DNA of 34,276 nt, taken from positions 1 to 34,276 of the forward strand of contig JAGFJD010000413.1 in assembly GCA_024102975.1 (NCBI GenBank), read 5' to 3'. The notes beneath the pieces are model-generated. The model had not been told where the DNA came from, made no database searches, and was given only the letters and a program-made list of their open reading frames with translations. Shown in pieces: positions 16,679 through 26,129 of the stretch (its first letter is position 1; each line of letters opens with the position of its first letter). This DNA is from Phaeodactylibacter sp. (lineage in GTDB: Bacteria > Bacteroidota > Bacteroidia > Chitinophagales > Saprospiraceae). A program made the position numbers and the translations under genes.

Positions 16679-17160
16679 GGCTCGTCAAAGTTGGTTTTAA
16701 TTCTTACCGTGAAAGGTAAGGAAAAAAGCTTGTTCGTTTTCAATTCAGGGCGGTTCTTATTAAAAACACGACTGTTGAACTCCAGCGCGCCGAGTTCCTG
16801 GTATTCTTTTTGCCACAAATCCACTGCTTTTTCGATGGCTTTGGCGCTCATGTCCGGCAGGGTCAGCGAATGGTCGGGCGAGAAACACACCACTTTGCAG
16901 AGGCCGCGCTCCCCATAAGCTTTCAGCAGGCCGCTTTCAAAAAGGCTGTCGCTGCTGTCCGGCTTCAGGGCGGCAAAATCGTTGGTAAAGGCGAAGGTGT
17001 CTTAATAGGCCGGGTTTTGATGCCCGCCGGCTCGGATGTTGCCCGGGCAGAGATTGCATTGGGGGTCGTAGGAAGGGCGGGAAGGCCCGGCGGCCTTTTC
17101 CACTTTGCCCTGCCAGGGGCGCTTGGTGCGGTGCGGGGAAACCAGCACCCATTCTCCGGA
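16675..17160 (-). pseudogene. galT: galT remnant: N-terminal fragment of galactose-1-phosphate uridylyltransferase with internal stop
   Basis: Reading the minus strand in one frame gives clear GalT N-terminal sequence: [20 protein letters not shown], then the zinc-site CNLCPGN, then [10 protein letters not shown], a TAA stop (17002-17004), DTFAFTNDFAALKPD and VVCFSPDHSLTLPDMS up to LWQKEYQELGAL. After that the similarity ends; a short unrelated tail runs to a TGA at 16675 that overlaps the symporter ATG. The catalytic HPH motif and the C-terminal two thirds are missing, and the very N-terminus is also unrecognisable. An intact enzyme would be about 350 residues and transfer UMP between UDP-glucose and galactose-1-phosphate. 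This copy cannot work. Its position suggests that a former galactose operon contained the symporter. Confidence 0.88.
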
Positions 17161-17293
17161 GAGGCCCCAATATAGGTAAGTTTTGCTGCCTTCTTCGTGC
17201 CGGGGGTGTATCGGAGGCCGTTTTTTTGTGGCTTCGCAACTGAAGATGCTGAACTGATAAATTGGGACGTTCGCGAGCGTCAGGAAAAAGAGA

Positions 17294-17325
17294 AAGCCGG
17301 CACCAAAGCATTTCGGTACCGGCTT
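17294..17325 (-). terminator. rho-independent-type terminator for the giant exoprotein gene
   Basis: Arms aagccggcacc (17294-17304) and ggtaccggctt (17315-17325) pair at 10 of 11 positions around a 10-nt loop. On the minus strand the stem is followed by a pyrimidine run with five T's, about 90 bp past the giant gene's stop codon. The other side is also T-rich (tcctttattt), so it could work in both directions. Confidence 0.7.
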
Positions 17326-17412
17326 CCTTTATTTGAAGCCAGCTCCTAATAATTGTTAAGGGAGGTCATTTTTCCCTTATTCCAATCGCCTGTAAACAGT
17401 CGTCATGGAACG

Positions 17413-20400
17413 CTACTGTTTCACGGCCACCAATGGCTTGGCTACAATGCCCCTGGAAGTATGCGCTGCCACCATATACCAGCCTGGCGGGATGTCGTTG
17501 GATTCGAAGTCGATGACAATAGGAGTATCTGAAGCATTCAGGGCATCTAGTTGATAGCATGCCTGCCCAAGATAGTTGTAAACCACGAGCCTGGAAGGAA
17601 CTTCAGCGAAGTGCTTCAGCACGACGTTCACCTTCCCGGAAGCAGGGTTGGGATAGAGGAGCAGCTCCGGCTCGGCGGCGGCTTCAGGCAGGATGCTTTG
17701 CGAAAGGATGCCTGCGCCTCCCGTTTCCAAGCTTCCGTTGCAGGCAACTGCAAAACAAGGGCCCAGGTAATCCCCATGCGCCAGGTGTGCCGGGACGGCG
17801 TTGGGGCTCACGCACAAAATATTGGCGTTTGCGGGGTTGCCCGGGGGTACGTGGCATATCGTCACTTTATTCCCATTGTTCCCGCACCGCCAATCGTCAG
17901 GCAACTCATCAATGCCGATCCATTCCGCGCAGTCCGGAACGGAGGTATCCCCATAAGTATCGATGCCGTCGTTGCCGCCCGGGCATTGGTCGCAGGCATC
18001 GCCGAACCCGTCGCAGTCGCTGTCCTCCTGGCCGGGATTAGGCGTGTCAGCACAGTTGTCGAAAAGGTCGGCGATGCCGTCGCTGTCCACGTCGTCAAAG
18101 ATGGGGTCGCAGGGGTCGCCGAATCCGTCGCCGTCCAGGTCTGATTGGCCGGGGTTGTCCTGGAACGGGCAGTTGTCTATATCGCCGCAGATGCCGTCGC
18201 CGTCGATATCATTGAATGGATCGTCGGGGCAGTTGTCGCAGGCATCTCCGATGCCGTCGCCGTCGCTGTCTGTTTGGCTGCTGTTGGCCATGTAGGGGCA
18301 GTTGTCGTCGTTGCCGCAAATGCCGTCATTGTCGGTATCGTTTTCCGGGTCCAGAGGGCAGGGATCGCAGGCGTCGCCTGGGCCGTCGGTATCTGAATCA
18401 GCCTGATTCGGATTCATGATATCCGGGCAGTTATCTACATCGCTGCAAACCCCGTCCCCATCTACTCCCTCATGAGGGTCTAATGGGCAAGGATCACAAG
18501 CATCCCCCAGGCCGTCTCCGTCGGTGTCGGTTTGATCGGCATTGGCAATGTCGGGACAATTGTCAGAAATGCCGGCAATGCCATCTTCATCATTATCATC
18601 GCCGGCATCAAACGGGAAGGGATCGCATTCGTCGCCTTGTCCGTCGTTGTCGGAGTCGATTGAGAGATACGGGCAATTTTCATTGATTGTAACTTCAGAA
18701 GCTATCCAATTGGAATTCGTCCCTGAAAGAGACATGTTTTGCAGTGTGCCATTTAATCCGTTTGGAGATAGGTCAGCCAGCGTGACAAACCCGGCATTAT
18801 TGCCACCTGCGACGCCTTGATTGAAATTGTAATAGGCAATTAACCCGCTCTCATTGCCGGTCAATTCACAATTCATGTTAGCTATTATCTCACATTGAGG
18901 AAGGGCGTGGTCCCAAATTCTCACTTCATCTATTGCTCCTGGCCAGGGGTCGGCTGCTCCGGAGCGGCCGCCTATATAAACAGGCCAGGAAAGGTCAGGG
19001 ATACTGCCAGGGCTTGAACTTCTTTGGTCCACAATATCACCATTCTTGTAAAGCGTGGATATTTGGCCGTCGTAGGTTGCAGCGTAGTGCGTCCAAACAC
19101 CAATGGGTAAAGGATTGGGGTCAACAAGAAAACAACCGGGCGCTAAAGCATGAAAGCCCATTTTCCCGTTTTCCGTTTGCATTGTCCATTCTTCTGTTGT
19201 TCCACCACAGCAATTCCGCTTTGTGGCGACCCCTCTGAACGCCCCTGCGTAATCGGGTTTGACCCACGCTTCAACTGTTATCACACCGGGGCTAAATAAG
19301 GGGTTGTCACCAATATAAACCCAGTCATTTGATCCATCAAAATGAAGCGCATTGTTTAAAAAATCTGGGGGGTCGCAAACTCCTTCATCCACCTGGCCAT
19401 CTCCATCGTCATCTATACCATTGCAGATTTCCTCCACAAGGCAGGCTCCACATAGTTCTACCACAGAGGACGACCAGTTGCTCGCTGAACCGGACAAGGA
19501 GAAATTCACTAAAGTTCCATCAAGGCTGTTTGGCGAAAGATCTGACAGGGTGGCTGCGCTGTTGTTAGCCCCACCGGCTATGCCGTCTTCAAACAAATAA
19601 TAAGCGCTTAACCCAGGTTCATTTCCGGTTAACCTGCAATTCATGGCGTTTGCAATCTGGGCTTCGGTGCGAACATAATCCCAGGCTCTCAACTCCGCCA
19701 TGGCTCCTTCATAAAATCCTATGAGACTGCCGTTTTGAACCCTATACGCGCCCAAAATCATCGGCCTGTTGCTGTTGTGGATTGGCGTATAAGACCCGGT
19801 TAAAGACCCGGGCATTTCAGCACCGTTTACGTAGATTTCAGCACCGTTAAGAGAGTAGGTAACGGCTATATGTTGCCAGATTCCGGTTTGCACAACAGCA
19901 TCGTCCGTACCATAACCAGATCCGTCGCCGCAAACGCCGTTCTCATCCCATACGAATTTGATTTTTCCATCCAGGATGTTAATGTAATAGGCAAATTGCC
20001 CACCGGCACACCACTCCTTAGTCAGAATGTTGAGCGCAGTGACCTGATCGGGTTTAATCCATGCTTCAAACGTGAGTTCAGTAGCAAAGTCTAAGGCAGG
20101 GTTATCTGGAATTTCTACATAATCGTTTATGCCATCAAAGTGAAGGGCTGTCGCCTGTACCGGCGCGGCATCCGGAACGACTGTTGCCCCCCCGATCACG
20201 TCGCCGTGAAAATTATTGCCTGAATAATCGCGTATATCATTAACGCCCGAATTGCCTTGCCCCAGGTTTTCTGTTTCATCAAACTTATAGTAGGCTACCA
20301 GGCCAGGTGGGTGGCAGTTGAAGCTCCTGGTATAATTGTCCTGGATTTCAGAAGCTGTCCGGGCGGTATTCCAAAGCCTGAATTCATCGATATTGCCATT

Positions 20401-23400
20401 AATAGGATATGGATCCGGGACATCGGATATAAATCTTCCAATGGTAGCGTGTACTTTGGCAAGGATATCATCTGCATAATAACCATTGTACGAGGAAACC
20501 CCAAAATTGCTTTGGGTGGTAACCTCGTGTAAACCGTCGATATAAAAGGACCAGGTTGATCCGTTACATACAACTGCATAATGATGCCATTCGCCGGTTA
20601 CGTCGCCATTTTCAATGACTCCCTGCAGGGAATAATCATCTGTATATCCTCTCCAGTGCAAAGCCGATATTCTTTCATTGGACAGGCCTCCTGTATGGGT
20701 TCCATAAGTTATATTAAATCGTTGTCCGCCTGAGTTCACGGCTACCCCATCTGAAACTGCCCAAAGAGTAGATATGTCGGTCCGGTGGTCTAAATTCGAT
20801 TTTAACCAAAATTCTATTGTGGCCGGCTGGCCATACATAAGGTATTGCACATGTTCGCTCAAATCGACATAATCGTCTACTCCATCCAACTGGAGCGAAT
20901 TGTTAAATCCGGTTTGTGGGTCGCATATCGCTCCTTCATCTGCTTGCCCGTCACAATTATCATCTACCCCGTTGCAAAGTTCAGATGCCCCGGGGTATAC
21001 ATTAGGATTATCGTCATCGCAATCCCCCTGGCAAGCCAAAAAGCCATCGCCATCAACGTCGAGCCCGTCGTCGATTAAACCATTGCAGTTATCGTCTATG
21101 CCATTACATAGTTCAGGGCTGCCGGGGCTGAGCGATGGATTGTCATCATCACAATCTCCCTGGCATTCTGAAAACCCATCCCCATCATTGTCAATGTTGG
21201 AATCAGGATTGGAGAACAGCAAAGGCGTATTTGTTGACCTGATGGGGCCGCCATTCATGAAAACGCCATGATTGGCATTGCTGGTTTTATCGAAAACTAT
21301 ATTTCCAGCGTCTTCATTAAATGGATAATATGCAAATAAGCCCGGTTCACAACCCTGCAGTTCCTTGTTCATATCTGCTTGTATTTCTGCCTGGGTTCGT
21401 GCATGACTCCACAAACGTAAATCGTCGATAAAGCCATTGAACCTGGTGTGACTATATCCCAACCTTCCTGAAATTCTCCAACCTGCATAAGTTGGCAAAT
21501 TGGGGTTGTTATCCACTGCAGTACCTGCCAACTCACCATTCAGGTACTTGTAATAAGTATTGCCTGACCTTACAAGAGCAACATGCACCCAAGTATCATT
21601 TGCAAAAAATCCAGTACATCCAAAAACATGTCCAGAAATGTTTCCATTGGGTTCACGATAGTCAAAACATACTCCAGCTGACGACGTGAGTATATTATAT
21701 CGATCACGATCTTCACCAGGAAAGCCAGTCCAAAGTATAGATTGATCTTGGGAAGTATATTTCTTTACCCAAAACTCAAGCGTTGCATCACCTGGGTCGT
21801 GGAACAGGAATTTATTTGAAAATTGGATGTAATCTCCAGTGGGGCCTCCAATAAAGTCAAGGGCCTTGTTGTCGGACGGGCCGATACAGTCAATATATCC
21901 ATCTCCATCTGAATCGGTGTCCGGTGTGCCGCAACCGCAAATACCCGGAGCTGTTTTATCCGGATCATTTGGACAACCATCATTACAGTTTGTGGCCCCG
22001 TCGCCATCTACATCGGGCCCTTCATCAATCTCTCCGTCGCAATCATTATCCAGCCCATCACACAGTTCGGTAGCGCCTGGATAAACGACCTGGCTTTCAT
22101 CATCACAATCCCCTTCGCAAACCGAAACCCCATCACCGTCTTCATCCAGGCAAGCCTCGACGGTTAGGTTGACGGCCCTGACGTGTTCCGTTCCAGCCGA
22201 AACATTCTCAAAAAGGCATTCTCCCACATAGTTCCCCTCCGCAAGTGCATCGGCAGCTGCGGCCAGGCAGATTTCCACGTTAACAGACGCGCCTGCCCCC
22301 AATAAACCGTTGGAAGGCAAAGCCTCCATCCAAGGCGTGTCGCAGGATGCAGCCCAGTTCAAATCCGCAAGGCCGTCATTGGTTAAGGTGTAGGTTTGGC
22401 AGGAAGGGCTGAAAGGGCCGCCAGATGGGCCCTGGGCATTGAACGGGCCGTCTGGCATTATCGCCAGGTTGTCTGTAGCCACATTCAACGTAACCGGGAT
22501 TTGGACTTCAGAGGCGTTGGGGTCATTGCTGGCAATCAGCAGTTCGCCCTGGTAAGCGCCATCGGCCAGGCCTGTGGCGTCGGCTGTAATATTAATGTTC
22601 ATTGTTGTTTCTTGGGTAATACTGCCCAGGGTCGGAGCTATCCGAAGCCAAGTATCTTTGGTAGTTAGGCGTTGATAATAGGCTGGAGATAAAAGTGGGA
22701 CATTAACAACATTCCCTATTGGGAAACCATTCACGGCGTAGCCATTTATACGTTGGCCAAAGCTTATCGGCTCAGGAGAAGTGCTGGCGTCATTCCAGTA
22801 AAACGTGATATTCCCCCCCTTCCATCCAACAGCAGCAATGTAATATTTACCAGGTGTCAGGAATTTTTGAAAAGAGTCAGACGAATAAAATCCTTTTCCA
22901 GTGCCCTGACGAGTAACAGTTTGGGTATGTACGCGCGTAAAGGGCCCATAACTGTTGTCCCCTTCTAATACTACGAAATTTAATTCTCTGGCACCGGTGA
23001 AATTCAGGTGAGATTCAATTTTAGTGAGGGTTGTCCATTCAGAAACGGAGTACACGTTTCCGCGATATCGATTCTCCCCATAGTTGAATTTTAGGCTACT
23101 TCCAGCCTGATCAACAAAAGGATCAGGCCCATTGAAAATGATTGAGCTAATGGCATAGTTCAAATCTGAACACAACGCAGAGGTATTATTAATGACAATA
23201 ACTTCTGATGATGTTTCCCCAGGAGGGGCAAAAAGTTCAATGGGGTTGGAGGAAAGAGTTATTTCAGGCAATCCAGGGTAAAGATTTGGGTCATTATCGT
23301 TACAGTCGACATTGGCATTCCAGCCGTCGCCGTCATTGTCTTCACGAAATACTTTAACCCCCCAGCTATGGAAGGTGATATCGCCAAGTGGATTTGCATC

Positions 23401-25284
23401 AATTACAATTGCATCAACCACTCTTATGCCAACGTCATTGGATGCAGGGGTGTAAGTGAAACTTTCTCCACTGCCAACCAATTCCGCATCAAGATACCAT
23501 TCAATAGTAAACGGATCGTTTTCCGGATCAGAAACTGTAACACTAAATGTTTCTGAATTGCCCACGAAAATTTCAGGATCAATACTAGGAGAAGAGCCAT
23601 TTATTATTGGAGGATCGTTAACATTTGTGACATCTAAAATAGCATAATCTACATTGGATGCATTTTCTGAATTTGTCACTTTAAGTCCAATAATTCCCTG
23701 AAAAGCTTGATTGTAAGTAAACTGAGGAGTTGCGCCAACTCCATCGTCAAATTCTCCGTCACCATCAAAATCCCACTCATAAAGGATAATAGAAGAAGGT
23801 GATGTTGAGGCACTCCCATCGAAATTGATAGTAGTTCCTTCTGTACCTGAATAGGGTCCGCCAGCGTTTGCAACAGGGATGTTTTCATTAATCACATCGC
23901 TTTCCAAGGATGAGATAAGTCCTTCCATATCATTGGCCAGAGCATAAAGAGTTACAATAGTTTGATCAATTTGATTGACAAGGCCATCTATTGCTTGCTG
24001 AAATTCGACTTGAGAGTAATCATAGGAATCTTCAGAAAATGAAGTTTTGAAATTCTCTATTTCACTTTCTGAATAACCAAGGTTCTTTAAAAACTGGACC
24101 TCTTCTTGGTTGAAGCCACTATTTACGAATCTATTCCTCAAGCTTTCTGCTTCGCCGGCTACCTGTTCATAATCGTTAGGATCGTTTATTACATTTGCTA
24201 GAAATTGTTGCAGAGTAGCCTTTGTATAGGGAAGTTGCATTGCCAAAAGCCTTGAAAAATCACGGATACCGCGTGCATGAGTTATCGCCCAAGGCAGATT
24301 GTTTTCGATATCAGCACCTTGGTACCGTTCAAGAGATTTTAAAAGAGCCAATGCAATCTCTGACTCATTTCCTACGGCACTTCCCAAGTTAGCTATTGAA
24401 ACAGTAATGGGATCATTATTACTTGGAAATAAAATTTCGCGATTCTCCAGAAAGGTCAATTGCATAAAATCAAGGTCAGGAGGGTCTGCTGCAATTGCAT
24501 TGTAACGTAATACTGCATTTTCCAGATGATTTTCAGCAATTTCCCAGAGGAGTTTCATTTTCCACACACTGTTCCAACTCGCCCCTAACTGAATAGTCGC
24601 ATATTTTGCCAAGTTTACATTATCAGCCTCATCTTTTACTTTATCGGCAACTAACTTAAACGGACAATCCAAATTATTCATGTTTACGCACTCGGAATAA
24701 GCTATTAATTCAGGCATTATATTTAGAGCCCCCTCTTGAGCAACAAAAACAGCGAGAAAGAAAAAGGCTTCTTCGGCAGCCTCTTGTTTTAGATCAATAA
24801 TATATGGCGCAATAGGTGGAACATCCAACGGAAACACAACTTGAAAGGCACCTTCAAATTTTGTATCTAAACCATCAAAAACCCCATCTTGGCATTCATC
24901 GTAAATAACATCATATAGTCCTTCCACGATTGCTCCATCGATAGTTACAAATCCAATAGTTTCAGAAACAAAAACTCCTGAAGGACTTGGAGCAAGTACA
25001 GTATTCGGTGAAACCCCTGAAATATCCTCAAGTTCATCCCCTAAAGAAACACTACCTGATGGAACGATATAAATATCTGTATATGGACTAATGATGTCAT
25101 CAAAACCGTCAGGTCCACAAAATTGGATGTTACGCATCACGCCAATATCAATTGTGATCGCTTCATTCGGCCCAAAGGTTGTAAACTCTAAACCATCAGG
25201 CCATAAAAGAATCTGCGTATTGACAGTTGTTGAAACACCAGCCAATAAGATTATCGTTAACAGGGTATAGATGTTTCGTTTCAT
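17413..25284 (-). CDS. giant T9SS-secreted multidomain exoprotein (PKD, BACON-like, MopE repeats, four LamG, TSP3)
   Basis: A 2623-residue surface or released protein, probably an adhesin or glycan-binding scaffold; no catalytic motif is seen. Order: signal peptide (MKRNIYTLLTIILLAGVSTT); unassigned alpha-rich region (25-460); PKD domain (about 465-555; YEWDFDGDGEFDDG); cadherin/Ig-like (555-647); MopE-type calcium/metal repeat (near 650); Ig-like and BACON-like domains (about 670-1042; GGPFSPSCQTYTLTNDG); MopE repeats (about 1045-1130); LamG 1 (1138-1360); MopE repeats (1361-1450); LamG 2 (1460-1712); LamG 3 (1712-1948); short MopE unit; LamG 4 (1975-2205); TSP type 3 calcium repeats (2205-2445; DSDGDGIGDACD type); a CHVPPGNP motif (about 2475-2508); T9SS tail (2532-2623; LLYPNPASGKVNVV). 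Each LamG is followed by a conserved LRLW-x-AR...GL-x-AYY-x-F module. Base composition varies sharply along the gene. Confidence 0.93.
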   Translation of the reverse strand: MKRNIYTLLTIILLAGVSTTVNTQILLWPDGLEFTTFGPNEAITIDIGVMRNIQFCGPDGFDDIISPYTDIYIVPSGSVSLGDELEDISGVSPNTVLAPSPSGVFVSETIGFVTIDGAIVEGLYDVIYDECQDGVFDGLDTKFEGAFQVVFPLDVPPIAPYIIDLKQEAAEEAFFFLAVFVAQEGALNIMPELIAYSECVNMNNLDCPFKLVADKVKDEADNVNLAKYATIQLGASWNSVWKMKLLWEIAENHLENAVLRYNAIAADPPDLDFMQLTFLENREILFPSNNDPITVSIANLGSAVGNESEIALALLKSLERYQGADIENNLPWAITHARGIRDFSRLLAMQLPYTKATLQQFLANVINDPNDYEQVAGEAESLRNRFVNSGFNQEEVQFLKNLGYSESEIENFKTSFSEDSYDYSQVEFQQAIDGLVNQIDQTIVTLYALANDMEGLISSLESDVINENIPVANAGGPYSGTEGTTINFDGSASTSPSSIILYEWDFDGDGEFDDGVGATPQFTYNQAFQGIIGLKVTNSENASNVDYAILDVTNVNDPPIINGSSPSIDPEIFVGNSETFSVTVSDPENDPFTIEWYLDAELVGSGESFTYTPASNDVGIRVVDAIVIDANPLGDITFHSWGVKVFREDNDGDGWNANVDCNDNDPNLYPGLPEITLSSNPIELFAPPGETSSEVIVINNTSALCSDLNYAISSIIFNGPDPFVDQAGSSLKFNYGENRYRGNVYSVSEWTTLTKIESHLNFTGARELNFVVLEGDNSYGPFTRVHTQTVTRQGTGKGFYSSDSFQKFLTPGKYYIAAVGWKGGNITFYWNDASTSPEPISFGQRINGYAVNGFPIGNVVNVPLLSPAYYQRLTTKDTWLRIAPTLGSITQETTMNINITADATGLADGAYQGELLIASNDPNASEVQIPVTLNVATDNLAIMPDGPFNAQGPSGGPFSPSCQTYTLTNDGLADLNWAASCDTPWMEALPSNGLLGAGASVNVEICLAAAADALAEGNYVGECLFENVSAGTEHVRAVNLTVEACLDEDGDGVSVCEGDCDDESQVVYPGATELCDGLDNDCDGEIDEGPDVDGDGATNCNDGCPNDPDKTAPGICGCGTPDTDSDGDGYIDCIGPSDNKALDFIGGPTGDYIQFSNKFLFHDPGDATLEFWVKKYTSQDQSILWTGFPGEDRDRYNILTSSAGVCFDYREPNGNISGHVFGCTGFFANDTWVHVALVRSGNTYYKYLNGELAGTAVDNNPNLPTYAGWRISGRLGYSHTRFNGFIDDLRLWSHARTQAEIQADMNKELQGCEPGLFAYYPFNEDAGNIVFDKTSNANHGVFMNGGPIRSTNTPLLFSNPDSNIDNDGDGFSECQGDCDDDNPSLSPGSPELCNGIDDNCNGLIDDGLDVDGDGFLACQGDCDDDNPNVYPGASELCNGVDDNCDGQADEGAICDPQTGFNNSLQLDGVDDYVDLSEHVQYLMYGQPATIEFWLKSNLDHRTDISTLWAVSDGVAVNSGGQRFNITYGTHTGGLSNERISALHWRGYTDDYSLQGVIENGDVTGEWHHYAVVCNGSTWSFYIDGLHEVTTQSNFGVSSYNGYYADDILAKVHATIGRFISDVPDPYPINGNIDEFRLWNTARTASEIQDNYTRSFNCHPPGLVAYYKFDETENLGQGNSGVNDIRDYSGNNFHGDVIGGATVVPDAAPVQATALHFDGINDYVEIPDNPALDFATELTFEAWIKPDQVTALNILTKEWCAGGQFAYYINILDGKIKFVWDENGVCGDGSGYGTDDAVVQTGIWQHIAVTYSLNGAEIYVNGAEMPGSLTGSYTPIHNSNRPMILGAYRVQNGSLIGFYEGAMAELRAWDYVRTEAQIANAMNCRLTGNEPGLSAYYLFEDGIAGGANNSAATLSDLSPNSLDGTLVNFSLSGSASNWSSSVVELCGACLVEEICNGIDDDGDGQVDEGVCDPPDFLNNALHFDGSNDWVYIGDNPLFSPGVITVEAWVKPDYAGAFRGVATKRNCCGGTTEEWTMQTENGKMGFHALAPGCFLVDPNPLPIGVWTHYAATYDGQISTLYKNGDIVDQRSSSPGSIPDLSWPVYIGGRSGAADPWPGAIDEVRIWDHALPQCEIIANMNCELTGNESGLIAYYNFNQGVAGGNNAGFVTLADLSPNGLNGTLQNMSLSGTNSNWIASEVTINENCPYLSIDSDNDGQGDECDPFPFDAGDDNDEDGIAGISDNCPDIANADQTDTDGDGLGDACDPCPLDPHEGVDGDGVCSDVDNCPDIMNPNQADSDTDGPGDACDPCPLDPENDTDNDGICGNDDNCPYMANSSQTDSDGDGIGDACDNCPDDPFNDIDGDGICGDIDNCPFQDNPGQSDLDGDGFGDPCDPIFDDVDSDGIADLFDNCADTPNPGQEDSDCDGFGDACDQCPGGNDGIDTYGDTSVPDCAEWIGIDELPDDWRCGNNGNKVTICHVPPGNPANANILCVSPNAVPAHLAHGDYLGPCFAVACNGSLETGGAGILSQSILPEAAAEPELLLYPNPASGKVNVVLKHFAEVPSRLVVYNYLGQACYQLDALNASDTPIVIDFESNDIPPGWYMVAAHTSRGIVAKPLVAVKQ

Positions 25285-25568
25285 GGCTTATTTGTTTTAC
25301 GCCTATTGTTTATTGTTTTTCGGATAAAGCCCTACTACTCGTCCACATTGGGACTACTTCCGGGGCTGTGCAATAAACATATGTAGTTTGACTTTTTTAT
25401 ATTCGAATAATTAATATGCAAAATGCGGGTTTATCCAGAAAATGGCCTTTATGTGTTCAAATTACGGCTCAAAATAATGAGGGTATGTATTGGTAAAATT
25501 ATCAAATAACCCTCAAACAGACCCGCACCATTGTTCGCAATTCCAGCACTATTGTTCACAACAACACC
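25285..25568. other. 284-bp AT-rich intergenic region with direct repeats
   Basis: Upstream of the giant exoprotein and downstream of the AraC-type gene, both on the minus strand. It contains gtttattg/caataaac and tgagggt/accctca arms and two 14-bp direct repeats, accattgttcgcaa (25527-25540) and actattgttcacaa (25548-25561), matching at 12 of 14 positions with starts 21 bp apart. The promoter of the giant gene should lie here, but no exact TAnnTTTG is visible. Confidence 0.55.
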
Positions 25569-25892
25569 TCAGCTACGATCCTTACTCGGCGCTACCCCAA
25601 ACATTTCCCTATAGCAGCGCGAAAAGTAATTGGGGTCGTTGAACCCCACCCGGTAGGCCACTTCTGAAACATTGAGTTCAGAAGAAGCCAGCAGCGTTTG
25701 GGCATGTTGCAGCCGGACAGAGCGGATGAACAGGGAAGCCGACTTTCCGGTATGGGCTTTCAGCAGTTTATGAAGCTGCGTCCGCCCCATATTCAGCTCG
25801 CGGTATAGTTCATGGACGCCAAAGCCCGGATCGGAAAGGTTTTCCTCGACGATCCGGCTTGCTTTCCGGAGGAATTTTTCTTCAGTTGGCAT
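25569..25892 (-). CDS. stand-alone AraC-type helix-turn-helix DNA-binding protein
   Basis: A 107-residue protein that is essentially only the double-HTH domain of the AraC/XylS family. The first HTH lies around GVHELYRELNMGRTQLHKLL and the second around LNVSEVAYRVGFNDPNYFSR, with the family end motif REMFGVAPS. The sequence resembles the C-terminus of Bacteroidota hybrid two-component or TPR-AraC regulators, but an in-frame stop 12 codons upstream of the ATG shows that no sensor domain is attached. It may be a genuine single-domain regulator or the relic of a larger one. It lies directly upstream of the giant exoprotein gene on the same strand, so control of that gene is a reasonable guess. 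No strong ribosome site is seen. Confidence 0.85.
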   Translation of the reverse strand: MPTEEKFLRKASRIVEENLSDPGFGVHELYRELNMGRTQLHKLLKAHTGKSASLFIRSVRLQHAQTLLASSELNVSEVAYRVGFNDPNYFSRCYREMFGVAPSKDRS

Positions 25893-26129
25893 GATAAAGC
25901 GTCGTCTTTCGAGCTGATTCTGCGGTTATTTCGCAGTCATTGACATCGACTACATTTCCACTACGAAAAGCCCTGCGCCCATCCCCGTTCTGAAAAATTA
26001 ACGAAATGAACACCCATACATACCATCAGTCCCGAAATTGTGACCCGCCGCGTTCATTTTTTTTTAGCTACCCTGACTTTCCCCGCCGATTTTCCTATTT
26101 TCATAAAAAAATCGCAAAAGGCCTAATCC

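Noticed and set aside
16937..17311. 124-codon minus-strand frame upstream of the symporter
   Set aside because: It is a different frame across the galT remnant; the GalT similarity lies in the frame that contains the internal TAA.
17700..22140. Regular repeats in the giant gene as a CRISPR or satellite array
   Set aside because: They are in-frame codons for DxDGDG calcium repeats (TSP3 and MopE type), which explains the periodicity.
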